Positions 23,519-32,766 of a stretch of 52,818 nt of DNA are shown piece after piece. Below the pieces are notes generated by a model. The model did not search any database and was not told the origin of the DNA. It saw only the letters and a program-made list of their open reading frames with translations. Positions within the stretch are counted from its first letter, which is position 1. Each line of letters opens with the position of its first letter. Both the position numbers and the translations under genes were made by a program. The stretch is from Kineosporia sp. R_H_3. GTDB lineage: Bacteria; Actinomycetota; Actinomycetes; Actinomycetales; Kineosporiaceae. The stretch covers positions 8,052-60,869 of the forward strand of contig NZ_MWLL01000176.1 in assembly GCF_002198675.1 (NCBI RefSeq). Direction: 5' to 3'.

Positions 23519-24043
23519 GTGCCCGCACGCTTCACGCTCAGCAAGGACAAGGCCGGCAAGTTCCGGTTCACGCTCTTCGCCCCGAACGGTCAGGTCGTCG
23601 CGGTCTCGCAGGCCTACGCGACCAAGGCATCGGCGCTCAACGGCGTCGCGTCCGTCCGCAAGAACGCCCCGGCCGCGACGCTCGACGACGCGACGGCGGC
23701 CGCGAAGAAGGCGGCGGCCAAGGCCCCCGCCAAGACGGCTGCGAAGCCGGCCGTCAAGACCGCCGCGAAGACCGCCGTCAAGGCTGCCGCCAAGACGGTC
23801 GTCAAGGCGCCGGCCAAGGCCGTCGCCAAGCGCACGGTCAAGGCCGTGACGAAGGCGGCGCCGGCGAAGCCCGCCGCGAAGAAGGCCGCCCCCGTGACGA
23901 CGGCGAAGGCGGCCCCCGCCAAGCCGGCGACGAAGGCCCCGGCCAAGGCGGCCGCCAAGGCGCCCGCCAAGAAGGCCCCGGCGAAGCGCGCGGCGACCCC
24001 GCGCAAGCGCGCCGCGGCGCCGAAGCCGGCCGCCACGGTCTGA
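23519..24043 (+). CDS. DUF1508 (YegP-like) protein with histone-H1-like Ala/Lys/Pro tail
   Basis: 174 aa. Residues 1 to about 55 form a single DUF1508 unit: FTLSKDKAGKFRFTLFAPNGQVVAVSQAYATKASALNGVASVRKNA. The rest, about 115 residues, is almost only Ala, Lys and Pro in AAKKAAAK/APAK-type repeats, with Arg at the end (RAATPRKRAAAPK). Such tails bind DNA non-specifically in bacterial H1-like proteins and mycobacterial HupB. A nucleoid-associated role is therefore likely but inferred. GTG 23519 follows GGAGG by 4 nt. It is monocistronic and ends in a very strong terminator, consistent with high expression. Confidence 0.8.
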   Translation: MPARFTLSKDKAGKFRFTLFAPNGQVVAVSQAYATKASALNGVASVRKNAPAATLDDATAAAKKAAAKAPAKTAAKPAVKTAAKTAVKAAAKTVVKAPAKAVAKRTVKAVTKAAPAKPAAKKAAPVTTAKAAPAKPATKAPAKAAAKAPAKKAPAKRAATPRKRAAAPKPAATV

Positions 24044-24114
24044 GGCCTCCCGCCTCGCCGCGTCGCAGCGGGCAACCGGTCGCGACGCAACAACTCCACA
24101 TCGTCTCGATCCCG

Positions 24115-24146
24115 GTGCAGGGGCGGCCTCCGGGCCGCCCCTGCAC
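24115..24146 (+). terminator. Strong terminator after the DUF1508 gene
   Basis: A perfect 14-bp stem (GTGCAGGGGCGGCC at 24115-24128, complement at 24133-24146) is closed by a TCCG tetraloop, 71 nt after the stop. Confidence 0.85.
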
Positions 24147-24198
24147 TGCGTCCGGCGCCGGCGCCGTCGCGTCCGGTCCGGGTGTCGGACGTGCCTGC

Positions 24199-24204
24199 AA
24201 GACT
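24199..24204 (+). promoter_or_regulatory. Leaderless promoter -10 of the VOC gene
   Basis: AAGACT ends 6 nt before GTG 24211 and no ribosome site is present; the strong terminator immediately upstream isolates this unit. Confidence 0.4.
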
Positions 24205-24210
24205 GCGTCC

Positions 24211-24666
24211 GTGGCGACGAGATGGCATCTGACGGTGGACTGCGCGGACTCCGCGCGGCTGGTGGAGTTCTGGTGCGCCGCACTGGGGTACGTCCCGGAG
24301 CCGGCCCCCGACGGGTGGTCGAGCTGGTTGGAGTACTGGCGGGCCGGCGGGATCCCCGAGGAGGACCTCGTCGGTGCGGAGAACGGCAGCGGCGCGGTCG
24401 TCGACCCCGACGGCGTCCTCCCGCGGATCTGGTTCCAGGAGGTGCCCGAGGGCCGCACCGGCAAGAACCGGCTGCACATCGACGTGCTCCACACCCCGGG
24501 CCGGGGCGCGATGCCCGTCGCCGCCCGGCGGGCGAGCCTGGAGCAGGAGGTCGAGCGGCTCGTCGCCCTCGGGGCGAGCGTCGCGTACTGGAACGCACCC
24601 GAGGGCGCCGACTACGTCGCGGTGACGCTCCGGGACACCGAGGGCAACGAGTTCTGCATCAGCTGA
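24211..24666 (+). CDS. VOC-superfamily glyoxalase-like protein
   Basis: 151 aa. Paired beta-alpha-beta-beta-beta modules: WHLTVDCADSARLVEFWCAALGY starts the first, and KNRLHIDVLHTP ... VTLRDTEGNEFCIS makes the second. The ligand-type residues His6 (WHLTVD), His in RLHID and Glu in GNEFC occupy positions that bind metal in glyoxalase and dioxygenase relatives. This resembles the actinobacterial glyoxalase_6 group, whose substrates are mostly unknown. GTG 24211 follows a leaderless -10. It converges on the DUF1206 gene across a short palindrome. Confidence 0.82.
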   Translation: MATRWHLTVDCADSARLVEFWCAALGYVPEPAPDGWSSWLEYWRAGGIPEEDLVGAENGSGAVVDPDGVLPRIWFQEVPEGRTGKNRLHIDVLHTPGRGAMPVAARRASLEQEVERLVALGASVAYWNAPEGADYVAVTLRDTEGNEFCIS

Positions 24667-24682
24667 CGTCGCTCGACGTCAG
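24663..24682. terminator. Bidirectional hairpin between the VOC and DUF1206 genes
   Basis: CTGACGTCG and CGACGTCAG form a perfect 9-bp inverted repeat around CT, covering both stop codons of the convergent genes. Confidence 0.5.
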
Positions 24683-25503
24683 ACCCGGCGCCAGCGGGCC
24701 TCGGCGTAGCCGTAGACCCCGAACGCGAGCAGCGCCAGGGCAGCCAGGACGCCGAGGACCTTGCCGTACGGCTGCTCGAGCAGCGTGCGGAAGGCGGTGT
24801 CCATGCCACCGGCCTTGTCCGGGTCGAAGGTCCACGCCGCCGAGACGACGAGCACCCCGACGAGGACGAAGACGAGGCCGCGGCCGATCGTGCCGACCCG
24901 GCCGAGGTGGACGACGACGCGCCGCACCTGCGCCGGTACGGCCCGGAAGAAGCGCATGAACTTCAGCTGGTAGCCCTCGACGACGAGCGCCGCGCCGCCG
25001 GCGACGATCGCGAGCCCGACGAGGCCGACGAGGACCCGGCCCCCGCTGTGGCTCATGACCTCTGCGGTGAGCGAGGTCTGCTTGCCCTTCTGGCTCTGCG
25101 TCGAGCCGCGCAGCGCCGACACGGCGGTGAAGGTCAGCGCGAGGTAGACGACGCCGCGGAAGGCCGACTTCAGCCGTGGGCCTGCGCCGTCCGGCTCACC
25201 GGTGACGCCGAACGCGGCCTCGGCCAGCCGCCAGATCGCGTACCCGAGGAACCCCACGGCGAGCAGGCCGACGAGCAGCGTCCCCCACGAGTGCGTGAGC
25301 AGCTCCGCGAGAGCGCCCTGCTGGTCGACGTTGCGGCCCGAGGAGCCGATCGCCGCGAGCAGCGCGAGGACCCCGATGACGACGTACACCGTCGCCCGCG
25401 CGGCCAGCCCCGCCCGGGCGAGCCAGCCGACCTGCTTGCTGTCGGCGGCGTCGTCCGCAGCCGACATCACCTGCTGCACCCTCGAGGAGGTGGACCGGTT
25501 CAT
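24679..25503 (-). CDS. DUF1206-family membrane protein
   Basis: 274 aa with three internal repeats of about 80 residues, each with two membrane helices. The repeat starts are recognisable: WLARAGLAARATVYVVIGVLALLAA, FRGVVYLALTFTAVSALRG, and VHLGRVGTIGRGLVFVLVGVLVVSAA; each has the conserved R-G-x-V/A-Y/F pattern. DUF1206 proteins are widespread in actinobacteria and have no settled function. ATG 25503 follows GGGAG by about 6 nt. Confidence 0.85.
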   Translation of the reverse strand: MNRSTSSRVQQVMSAADDAADSKQVGWLARAGLAARATVYVVIGVLALLAAIGSSGRNVDQQGALAELLTHSWGTLLVGLLAVGFLGYAIWRLAEAAFGVTGEPDGAGPRLKSAFRGVVYLALTFTAVSALRGSTQSQKGKQTSLTAEVMSHSGGRVLVGLVGLAIVAGGAALVVEGYQLKFMRFFRAVPAQVRRVVVHLGRVGTIGRGLVFVLVGVLVVSAAWTFDPDKAGGMDTAFRTLLEQPYGKVLGVLAALALLAFGVYGYAEARWRRV

Positions 25504-25582
25504 GGGGGCTCCCTCGTCCGCGACCCGCGTCGAGGACGGCACACCGCCGTCCGTCGCCAGTCGTGGGGAGCGTAGGTCGGCG

Positions 25583-25597
25583 GGGCGTGCAGCGCCC
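25583..25597 (-). terminator. Weak hairpin downstream of the acyl-CoA-binding protein gene
   Basis: GGGCG and CGCCC pair around 5 nt, 24 nt after the stop. A second 7-bp hairpin (GGACGGC/GCCGTCC, 25534-25552) lies further on, before the DUF1206 gene. Confidence 0.35.
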
Positions 25598-25620
25598 GTG
25601 CAGTTGGCCCCGGCGCCCGC

Positions 25621-25881
25621 TCAGCCCGCGTCGGCGGCCTTGAGCTCCTCGACGTAGGCGACGTACTGCGCCTGCGCGTCCTGCGGGCTCGTGCCGGCGA
25701 GCGCGGCCCACGCGTCGTACTTGAACTTGCCGACGAAGTCGGCGAAGCCGGGGCGCTTGCCCTGGACGTCTCCCACGGTGGCCTGCTTGTAGAGCGCGTA
25801 GAGCTTGAGCTTGGCCTCGTTGCCCGGGTCCTTGCCCAGCTGCTTGACGTCCTCTACGGCCGTCTCGAACGCCGATGCCAT
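25621..25881 (-). CDS. Acyl-CoA-binding protein
   Basis: 86 aa, the full length of the eukaryote-like ACBP domain. Diagnostic residues are all present: FETAVEDVKQL, LYALYKQATVGDVQGKRPGF (ligand-binding Tyr, Lys and the YKQATVGD box) and KFKYDAWAALAG. It binds medium/long-chain acyl-CoA esters in the cytoplasm as a four-helix bundle, acting as a carrier and buffer. ATG 25881 follows GGAGG by about 5 nt. A -10-like TAGGCT (25931-25936) between it and ureD suggests its own promoter, so it is probably not part of the urease operon although it directly follows it. Confidence 0.92.
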   Translation of the reverse strand: MASAFETAVEDVKQLGKDPGNEAKLKLYALYKQATVGDVQGKRPGFADFVGKFKYDAWAALAGTSPQDAQAQYVAYVEELKAADAG

Positions 25882-25940
25882 GGTCGCCTCCGCCTCGTGC
25901 AGGTCCTGGTCGCCGGTGCCTGTCCGCGCGAGCCTAGGGG

Positions 25941-26681
25941 CTACGAGCCGTGCAGCGCCCCGGCCACGGGTGTCGTCGGCCACACGTCGTCCAGGTGCCG
26001 CAGCGCGGTCGCCAGGTCCGCGCCGTAGGCCGTGAGGAGCGCACCGCCGGCGGCGAGCGGGCACACCACTGCGTCGCCGGACGTCGCGGCGGCCGCCGCC
26101 GGGACGTCCGGGCCGAGCAGGAGCCGGCTCACGACGCTGCGGGCGGCCGCCGCCCCGGGAAGGGCCGGCCCGGCGGCGAGCAGCGCCGAGGACTGGGTCT
26201 GCCGCAGCACCGGGGCCCCGTCGACGTCGGCCACGAGCCGGCCCGACCAGGTGCCGCCGGGTTCGCGGTACCGGCCGAGGACGACCTGCTCGACGAGGTC
26301 GAGGGACGCGGTCGGCGCGAGCGACACCGTCGTGCCGGTGCGCAGCCGGGCGCCCGCGCAGACGACGAGGGGCTGCGGCGCGCACCGCAGGGTCGCGCCG
26401 TCCGCGACGTCGGCGGTGACGTCCCAGGTCGCGGCGAGGTCGCCCGGCCCGGGCAGCGCGATCGTCGCGGCGACGCCCTCGACGTCGAGTCGGGCGCCGG
26501 CCCGGACGACGAGGTCGAGCTCGACGACGTCACCGTCCAGCGGGCCGGCCGCCGTCCCGACGAGGTGCACCGTCGAGGGCCCGGTGCGGCGGACGGCGAG
26601 CGCCCCGTCGGCCCGCAGCCGGGCGAGGACGGGGGTCCCGTCGTCCTCGACGTCGGCGACGACCTCGACGCGGCTACGCAT
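25941..26681 (-). CDS. ureD: Urease accessory protein UreD
   Basis: 246 aa. Matches UreD by its beta-rich scaffold and the motifs [17 protein letters not shown] at the C-terminus and [14 protein letters not shown] in the middle; divergence from model UreD is strong, as usual for actinobacteria. UreD binds apo-urease and, with UreF and UreG, forms the platform through which nickel reaches the active site. The gene overlaps ureG by 8 bp and is last in the urease operon, an order (F-G-D) common in actinobacteria. Confidence 0.85.
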   Translation of the reverse strand: MRSRVEVVADVEDDGTPVLARLRADGALAVRRTGPSTVHLVGTAAGPLDGDVVELDLVVRAGARLDVEGVAATIALPGPGDLAATWDVTADVADGATLRCAPQPLVVCAGARLRTGTTVSLAPTASLDLVEQVVLGRYREPGGTWSGRLVADVDGAPVLRQTQSSALLAAGPALPGAAAARSVVSRLLLGPDVPAAAAATSGDAVVCPLAAGGALLTAYGADLATALRHLDDVWPTTPVAGALHGS

Positions 26682-27375
26682 GCGCGTGCGGCGCGGCGGC
26701 CGGGGCCGCGCCCGCGGTGTGCGCGCGGTGGTGCTCGAGCTCGGCGAGCAACCAGTCGACGACCGGCCCGGCGGCCGGGTCCTCGCGCAGCGACACGAGC
26801 GCGACCGGGCGGCCCTCGCGGACCCGGTCGGCGTCCGACGTCATGACGTCGAGGTCCGCGCCGACGAGCGGGGCGAGGTCGCGCTTGTTGATGACGAGCA
26901 GGTCGGCGCCCGTCACGCCCGGACCTCCCTTGCGCGGCACCTTGTCGCCGCCGGCGACGTCCACGACGAAGACCTGGACGTCGACGAGGCCCTTGCTGAA
27001 GGACGCCGTGAGGTTGTCCCCGCCGGACTCGACGAGGACGACGTCGAGGTCGGCGAAGCGCTCGACGAGGTCGTCGACGGCGTCGAGGTTCGCGGTGATG
27101 TCGTCCCGGATCGCCGTGTGCGGGCAGCAGCCGGTCTGGACGGCGGAGATCCGCTCGTCGGGCAGGACGGCGTTGCGGCGCAGGAACTCCGCGTCCTCGG
27201 TCGTGTAGATGTCGTTCGTCACGACGGCGATCGAGAGCCGGCCGGACAGGGTGCGGCACAGGGCCGCGACGAGCGCCGTCTTGCCCGAGCCGACGGGGCC
27301 GCCGATGCCGACGCGCAGCGGCCCGCCGGTGCGGACGGTGTGCGCGTGCGGGTCGTCGCCGTGGAACAGGCCCAT
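26674..27375 (-). CDS. ureG: Urease accessory GTPase UreG
   Basis: 233 aa. Walker [12 protein letters not shown] (about 24-34), then [13 protein letters not shown], the metal-binding CPH-type motif [12 protein letters not shown] and the G-domain NKRDL. It hydrolyses GTP to drive nickel insertion into urease. The N-terminus [14 protein letters not shown] is His-rich, which may store nickel in the absence of ureE (none is seen here). ATG 27375 follows GGAGG closely. Confidence 0.95.
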   Translation of the reverse strand: MGLFHGDDPHAHTVRTGGPLRVGIGGPVGSGKTALVAALCRTLSGRLSIAVVTNDIYTTEDAEFLRRNAVLPDERISAVQTGCCPHTAIRDDITANLDAVDDLVERFADLDVVLVESGGDNLTASFSKGLVDVQVFVVDVAGGDKVPRKGGPGVTGADLLVINKRDLAPLVGADLDVMTSDADRVREGRPVALVSLREDPAAGPVVDWLLAELEHHRAHTAGAAPAAAPHAHA

Positions 27376-27435
27376 GGTGTCCTCCGGGTGCTCGGTGCGT
27401 GCTGCTCGGTCTGTGCTGGTGCGGCGGGTGGCGGG

Positions 27436-28134
27436 TCAGGACGCGAAGAGCCGGTCGCCGCGGGCGGCGTGCCGTTCCGCGAGCAGGTCGAGGAGCGGGT
27501 CGCCGTCGTCCGGCAGGGCGTGCCAGCCCGTGGGCGGGGCCGCCGCGAGGGCGACGGCCGCCGCCTCGCGGGCGACGGCGTCGACGGCCGCGCCGAGGTC
27601 GAGCGTGGCGACGGCGACCTCGACGGGGTCGAGGCCGAGGAGCCGCTGCGCGGCGGTCGCGGGGCCGGTCACCGCGAGGTAGGCGGCGACGAGCGCCGCC
27701 TCACCGGCTCCCAGCCCGGCGGCCCGCGCTGCGCAGCCGAGCACGAGCGGGTGGTGCGGGCGCGCGCCGAGGTCGGCCCACACGAGGTCGACGTGCGGCC
27801 CGACCCAGCCGGCGCGGGCCAGGCGCAGCAGACCCCGGCCCTGGGCCCGGGACGCCGCGCGCTGGGCCGGGGACGGTGTCCGGGCGTCGGCCTCGGCGTC
27901 GAGCCGCCCGACGGTCGCGGCGGTGAGCCCGACGGCGGCCGCCGAGAGGCCCGCGGTGACCCGCCCGACGGACAGCAGCCGGCGGTGCAGGAAGGCGCGC
28001 AGCGTCGGCCCGTCGGTGAGGAGGTGACCCCGCACGGCCTCCTCCACCCCGCCGGAGTGGACGTGGCCGCCGGACGGCAGTCGCTGGTCCGCGAGCGCGA
28101 GCAGGGCCGCGACCCCGGCCGGGGCCGCGGTCAC
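27436..28134 (-). CDS. ureF: Urease accessory protein UreF
   Basis: 232 aa, all-helical. The N-terminal LLALADQRLPSGGHVHSGGVEEAV is the conserved UreF opening (ADxxxPxGxxxxSxGxE), and DPVEVAVATLDLGAAVDAVAREAA closes it. UreF controls GTPase activity in the UreDFG complex. The start is uncertain: GTG 28134 fits the family N-terminus but lacks a ribosome site. It lies 28 nt after the Ddn-like gene's stop and 60 nt before ureG. Confidence 0.9.
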   Translation of the reverse strand: MTAAPAGVAALLALADQRLPSGGHVHSGGVEEAVRGHLLTDGPTLRAFLHRRLLSVGRVTAGLSAAAVGLTAATVGRLDAEADARTPSPAQRAASRAQGRGLLRLARAGWVGPHVDLVWADLGARPHHPLVLGCAARAAGLGAGEAALVAAYLAVTGPATAAQRLLGLDPVEVAVATLDLGAAVDAVAREAAAVALAAAPPTGWHALPDDGDPLLDLLAERHAARGDRLFAS

Positions 28135-28162
28135 GGCCGGACCGACCGGGTGCGGCGGGGGC

Positions 28163-28609
28163 TCAGCCCTTGGGCGACGCGACGAGCACGGGGATGAGCC
28201 GGTCCGTCTTCGTCTGGTATTCGGCGTACGTCGGGAAAGCCGCGACCGAGCGCTCCCACCAGGCCGCCCGCTCCTCGCCGTCCACCTCGCGGACGACCGC
28301 GTCGAACGGCTCCGGCCCGTCCTGGACCATGACCTCGTCCGGGTGCGCCACGAGGTTGTAGTACCACTCCGGGTGCTCCGGGGCACCGCCCTTCGACGCG
28401 ACGAAGGCGTACGAGCCCTCGTGCTCGACGCGCATGAGCGCGATCTTGCGGAGCTTGCCGGACCTGCGGCCGCGCATCGTCACGACGACGATCGGCAGCC
28501 CGGTGTCGCGCAGGGTGTTCGCCTCGAGGCCGCCGCTCGCCTCGTAGGCCTCGACCTGCTCGCGGACCCACGCCGACGGGCTCGGCTCGTACTCGCCTTC
28601 CAGTGCCAT
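28163..28609 (-). CDS. Deazaflavin (F420)-dependent nitroreductase-family protein (Ddn-like)
   Basis: 148 aa. Family features: GLPIVVVTMRGRRSGKLRKIALMRVEHEGSYAFVASKGGAPEHPEWYYNLVAHPDEVMVQDG, covering the RRSGK and GG-PxxPxWYxNL-x-ANP pattern of the Ddn/DUF385 split-barrel group. Members use F420H2 to reduce quinones or nitro compounds, often at the membrane; F420 use is inferred here. It interrupts the urease genes between ureC and ureF. TAGGGT (28616-28621) ends 6 nt before ATG 28609, so it can be transcribed by itself as a leaderless unit. Confidence 0.88.
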   Translation of the reverse strand: MALEGEYEPSPSAWVREQVEAYEASGGLEANTLRDTGLPIVVVTMRGRRSGKLRKIALMRVEHEGSYAFVASKGGAPEHPEWYYNLVAHPDEVMVQDGPEPFDAVVREVDGEERAAWWERSVAAFPTYAEYQTKTDRLIPVLVASPKG

Positions 28610-28615
28610 GACCGC

Positions 28616-28621
28616 ACCCTA
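28616..28621 (-). promoter_or_regulatory. Leaderless promoter -10 of the Ddn-like gene inside the urease cluster
   Basis: TAGGGT (minus strand), 6 nt, ATG 28609, in the 86-bp gap after ureC. The same hexamer and spacing are seen before the winged-helix regulator gene. Confidence 0.55.
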
Positions 28622-28695
28622 CGTCGCCGGCCGCGGCCCGGCCCGGCAGGCCCGTCCTCGCCCTCGCCCTCGCTGCTGTCGCCATCGCGCGCGCC

Positions 28696-30452
<1,757 letters not shown>

Positions 30453-30453
<1 letters not shown>

Positions 30454-31133
30454 CAGGCACCGTCCTGCACGGTCGTCGGGGTGCCGGCCGGGGCGTCGAG
30501 CGGGCCGGGGGCCGGCAGCGTCAGACCGGCGACGACGCGCGTGCCCGCGAGCGGCACGAGCGTCACCTCGCGGTCGATGCCGGGCTCGAAGCGGACGGCG
30601 GTGCCGGCGGGGATGTCGAGGTGCTGCCCGTGGGCCGCGGCACGGTCGAACTCCAGCGCCGCGTTGGCCTGCGCGAAGTGGTAGTGCGAGCCGACCTGCA
30701 CCGGCCGGTCGCCGGTGTTGACGACGGTGAGCGTCGTGCGCGGGCGGCCCGCGCTCAGCGCGACCGTGCCCGCGGCGGGCAGCACCTCCCCGGGCCGGAC
30801 GACGGAGGCCGGCGGCGGCGCGGAGGTGCCGGCCCCGATCGGGCCGTGGATCGTCACGAGCTTCGTGCCGTCGGGGAACGTCGCCTCGATCTGCACCTCC
30901 GGCAGCAGCTCGGCGACCCCGGGCAGGACGTCGTCCGCCGTGAGCACCTCGCGGCCCGCCTGCATGAGCTCCGCGACCCCGCGGCCGTCGCGGGCCGCCT
31001 CCATGACGAACGAGCAGAGCACCGCGACCGCCTCGGGGTGGTTCAGCCGCAGGCCACGACCGCGGCGGCGCCACGCGAGCTCGGCCGCGTAGGAGATCAT
31101 GAGTCGCTCTTGCTCGTGCGGTGTCAGCAGCAT
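30453..31133 (-). CDS. ureAB: Fused urease gamma-beta subunits
   Basis: 226 aa. Residues 1 to about 100 are the gamma subunit ([37 protein letters not shown], then [14 protein letters not shown] and [15 protein letters not shown]). After a short Ala/Pro linker, residues about 112-226 are the beta subunit ([25 protein letters not shown] and [27 protein letters not shown]). Gamma-beta fusion occurs in some actinobacteria and in Helicobacter. ATG 31133 follows GGGGAG by 5 nt. A -10-like TAGCGT (31167-31172) suggests an operon promoter distinct from the urt operon. Confidence 0.95.
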
Positions 31134-31255
31134 CGCTCTCCCCGGGTGGCGGGTGCGGTCGGACGGACGCTAGGCATCACGTGTTAAGTGCGGGGTCCTG
31201 CGGTGTTTCAGCCGCGCGTCGCCGCGCCCGCGGATGTCACGCCCGCGTGTCCGGG
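31134..31255 (-). promoter_or_regulatory. Spacer between the urt and ure operons with a candidate ure promoter
   Basis: 122 bp. On the minus strand TAGCGT at 31167-31172 could be a -10 about 33 nt before the ureAB start. CACGTG (31179-31184 region) is a short palindrome just upstream. I see no convincing terminator, so read-through from urtE is possible. Confidence 0.4.
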
Positions 31256-31948
31256 TCACACCGCGAGGCTCGCCCGGACCGCGCCCTCGGCGTCCGCGCC
31301 GGCCGCGCCCGACACGGTGATCCGGCCCGACTCGAGCACGTGGTACGTGTGCGCCGCCCGCAGGGCGAAGCCGAGGTGCTGCTCCACGAGCAGCACGCCG
31401 AGGCCGCCGCGCCCGGCCAGCCGCAGGACGGTCTCCTCGATCTCGGCGACCACCGACGGCTGGATGCCCTCGGTCGGCTCGTCGAGGAGCAGCAGGCGCG
31501 GGCGGGTGATGAGCGCCCGGGCGATGGCGAGCTGCTGGCGCTGGCCGCCGGACAGCAGGCCGGCCCGTCGTCCCAGCAGCCCTTCCAGCGCGGGGAAGGT
31601 CGCGAGCGCCTCCGCGGTGGCGGCCTTCCCGTCCTTGCGGCCGTCGGCGACGAGCTGCAGGTTCTCGCGGGCCGTGAGGTGCGGGAACGACTGCTGGCCC
31701 TGCGGCACGTAGGCCAGACCGCGCCGGACCCGCTCGTGCGGGGCGAGCCGGGTGACGTCGACGCCGTCGAGGAGGACGGCGCCCCGGGCCGGGCGCAGCA
31801 GCCCCGCGGCGGTCCGCAGGAGCGTGCTCTTGCCGGCGCCGTTGTGGCCCATCACGGCGACGACGCCCTCCGCCGGGACGGTCACGCCCACCCCGTGCAG
31901 CACCGTGGTGCGGCCGTAGCCGACGTGGACGTCGCGCAGCTCGAGCAT
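31256..31948 (-). CDS. urtE: Urea ABC transporter ATPase UrtE
   Basis: 230 aa. LivF-type ABC ATPase: Walker A GHNGAGKST, YVPQGQQSFPHLTARENL (Q-loop region; the PQGQ form marks UrtE), signature LLSGGQRQQLAIARAL, Walker B LLLLDEPTEGIQPSVV, switch His in LVEQHL. It pairs with UrtD to power urea import. Its ATG shares one base with the urtD stop (TGATG). Last gene of urtABCDE. Confidence 0.95.
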   Translation of the reverse strand: MLELRDVHVGYGRTTVLHGVGVTVPAEGVVAVMGHNGAGKSTLLRTAAGLLRPARGAVLLDGVDVTRLAPHERVRRGLAYVPQGQQSFPHLTARENLQLVADGRKDGKAATAEALATFPALEGLLGRRAGLLSGGQRQQLAIARALITRPRLLLLDEPTEGIQPSVVAEIEETVLRLAGRGGLGVLLVEQHLGFALRAAHTYHVLESGRITVSGAAGADAEGAVRASLAV

Positions 31949-32766
31949 CAGCCCTCCACCTTCACGCCGTCGACCCCTGCGCCGTCGACGCCGTCGACGC
32001 CCTCGGCGACTACCGCGGCGTCCGCGGCGGTCCCGAGGTACACCTCCTGCACCTTCGGGTCCGCCTGCACCTGCGCGACGCTGCCCTCGCTGAGCACCCG
32101 GCCCTGGTGCAGCACCGTCACCGTGCGGGCGAACTTGCGCAGGAACTCCATGTCGTGCTCGACGATGACGACCGTGCGGTCGCCGTCGGCGATCTCCTGC
32201 AGCAGTGCACCGGTCGCGTCGCGCTCCTCGTGGCTCATGCCGGCGACGGGCTCGTCGAGCAGCAGGAGCCTGGCGTCCTGGACGAGGAGCATGCCGATCT
32301 CCAGCCACTGCTTCTGGCCGTGCGCGAGGGTGCCCGCGAGCCGGTCCGTGGCGTCGGCGAGGTGGATCGTCCCGAGCACCCGCTCGACGGCCTCCGGCAC
32401 GCCCCTGCGCCGGCGGAGCAGGCGGGCGAACCCGCGGCCGGCGCCCGCCGCGATGTCGAGGTTCTGCAGGACCGTGAGCTCCTCGAAGACCGTCGCGGTC
32501 TGGAAGGTTCGGCCGATGCCGGCCCGGGCGATCCGGTGCACCTCGCGCCCGAGGAGCTCTTGCTCGCCGAACTGCACGGACCCGGTCGCCTTCGAGAGGC
32601 CGGTGACCGCGTCGACGATGGTCGTCTTCCCCGCGCCGTTGGGCCCGATGAGGAAGCGCAGGTCCCCGCGCGGCACGTCGAGGTCGACGCCGTCGACGGC
32701 GACGAACCCGTCGAAGACGACGCGCAGGTCGCGGATCCTCAGGCCGGCGGCGGTCTGGTCGGTCAC
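31948..32766 (-). CDS. urtD: Urea ABC transporter ATPase UrtD
   Basis: 272 aa. LivG-type ABC ATPase: Walker A GPNGAGKTT, GIGRTFQTATVFEELTVLQN, a signature region LAHGQKQWLEIGMLL (AHGQKQ is typical of UrtD in place of LSGGQ), Walker B LLLLDEPVAGMSHEE, and EHDMEF. An extra C-terminal Val/Asp/Gly-rich tail (AEGVDGVDGAGVDGVKVEG) is repetitive and probably disordered. GTG 32766 overlaps the urtC stop as GTGA. Confidence 0.95.
   Translation of the reverse strand: MTDQTAAGLRIRDLRVVFDGFVAVDGVDLDVPRGDLRFLIGPNGAGKTTIVDAVTGLSKATGSVQFGEQELLGREVHRIARAGIGRTFQTATVFEELTVLQNLDIAAGAGRGFARLLRRRRGVPEAVERVLGTIHLADATDRLAGTLAHGQKQWLEIGMLLVQDARLLLLDEPVAGMSHEERDATGALLQEIADGDRTVVIVEHDMEFLRKFARTVTVLHQGRVLSEGSVAQVQADPKVQEVYLGTAADAAVVAEGVDGVDGAGVDGVKVEG

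Noticed and set aside
23690-24040. Tandem DNA repeats resembling a repeat array or CRISPR
   Set aside because: Fully explained by the Ala/Lys/Pro-rich coding sequence of the DUF1508 protein; no constant repeats with unique spacers.
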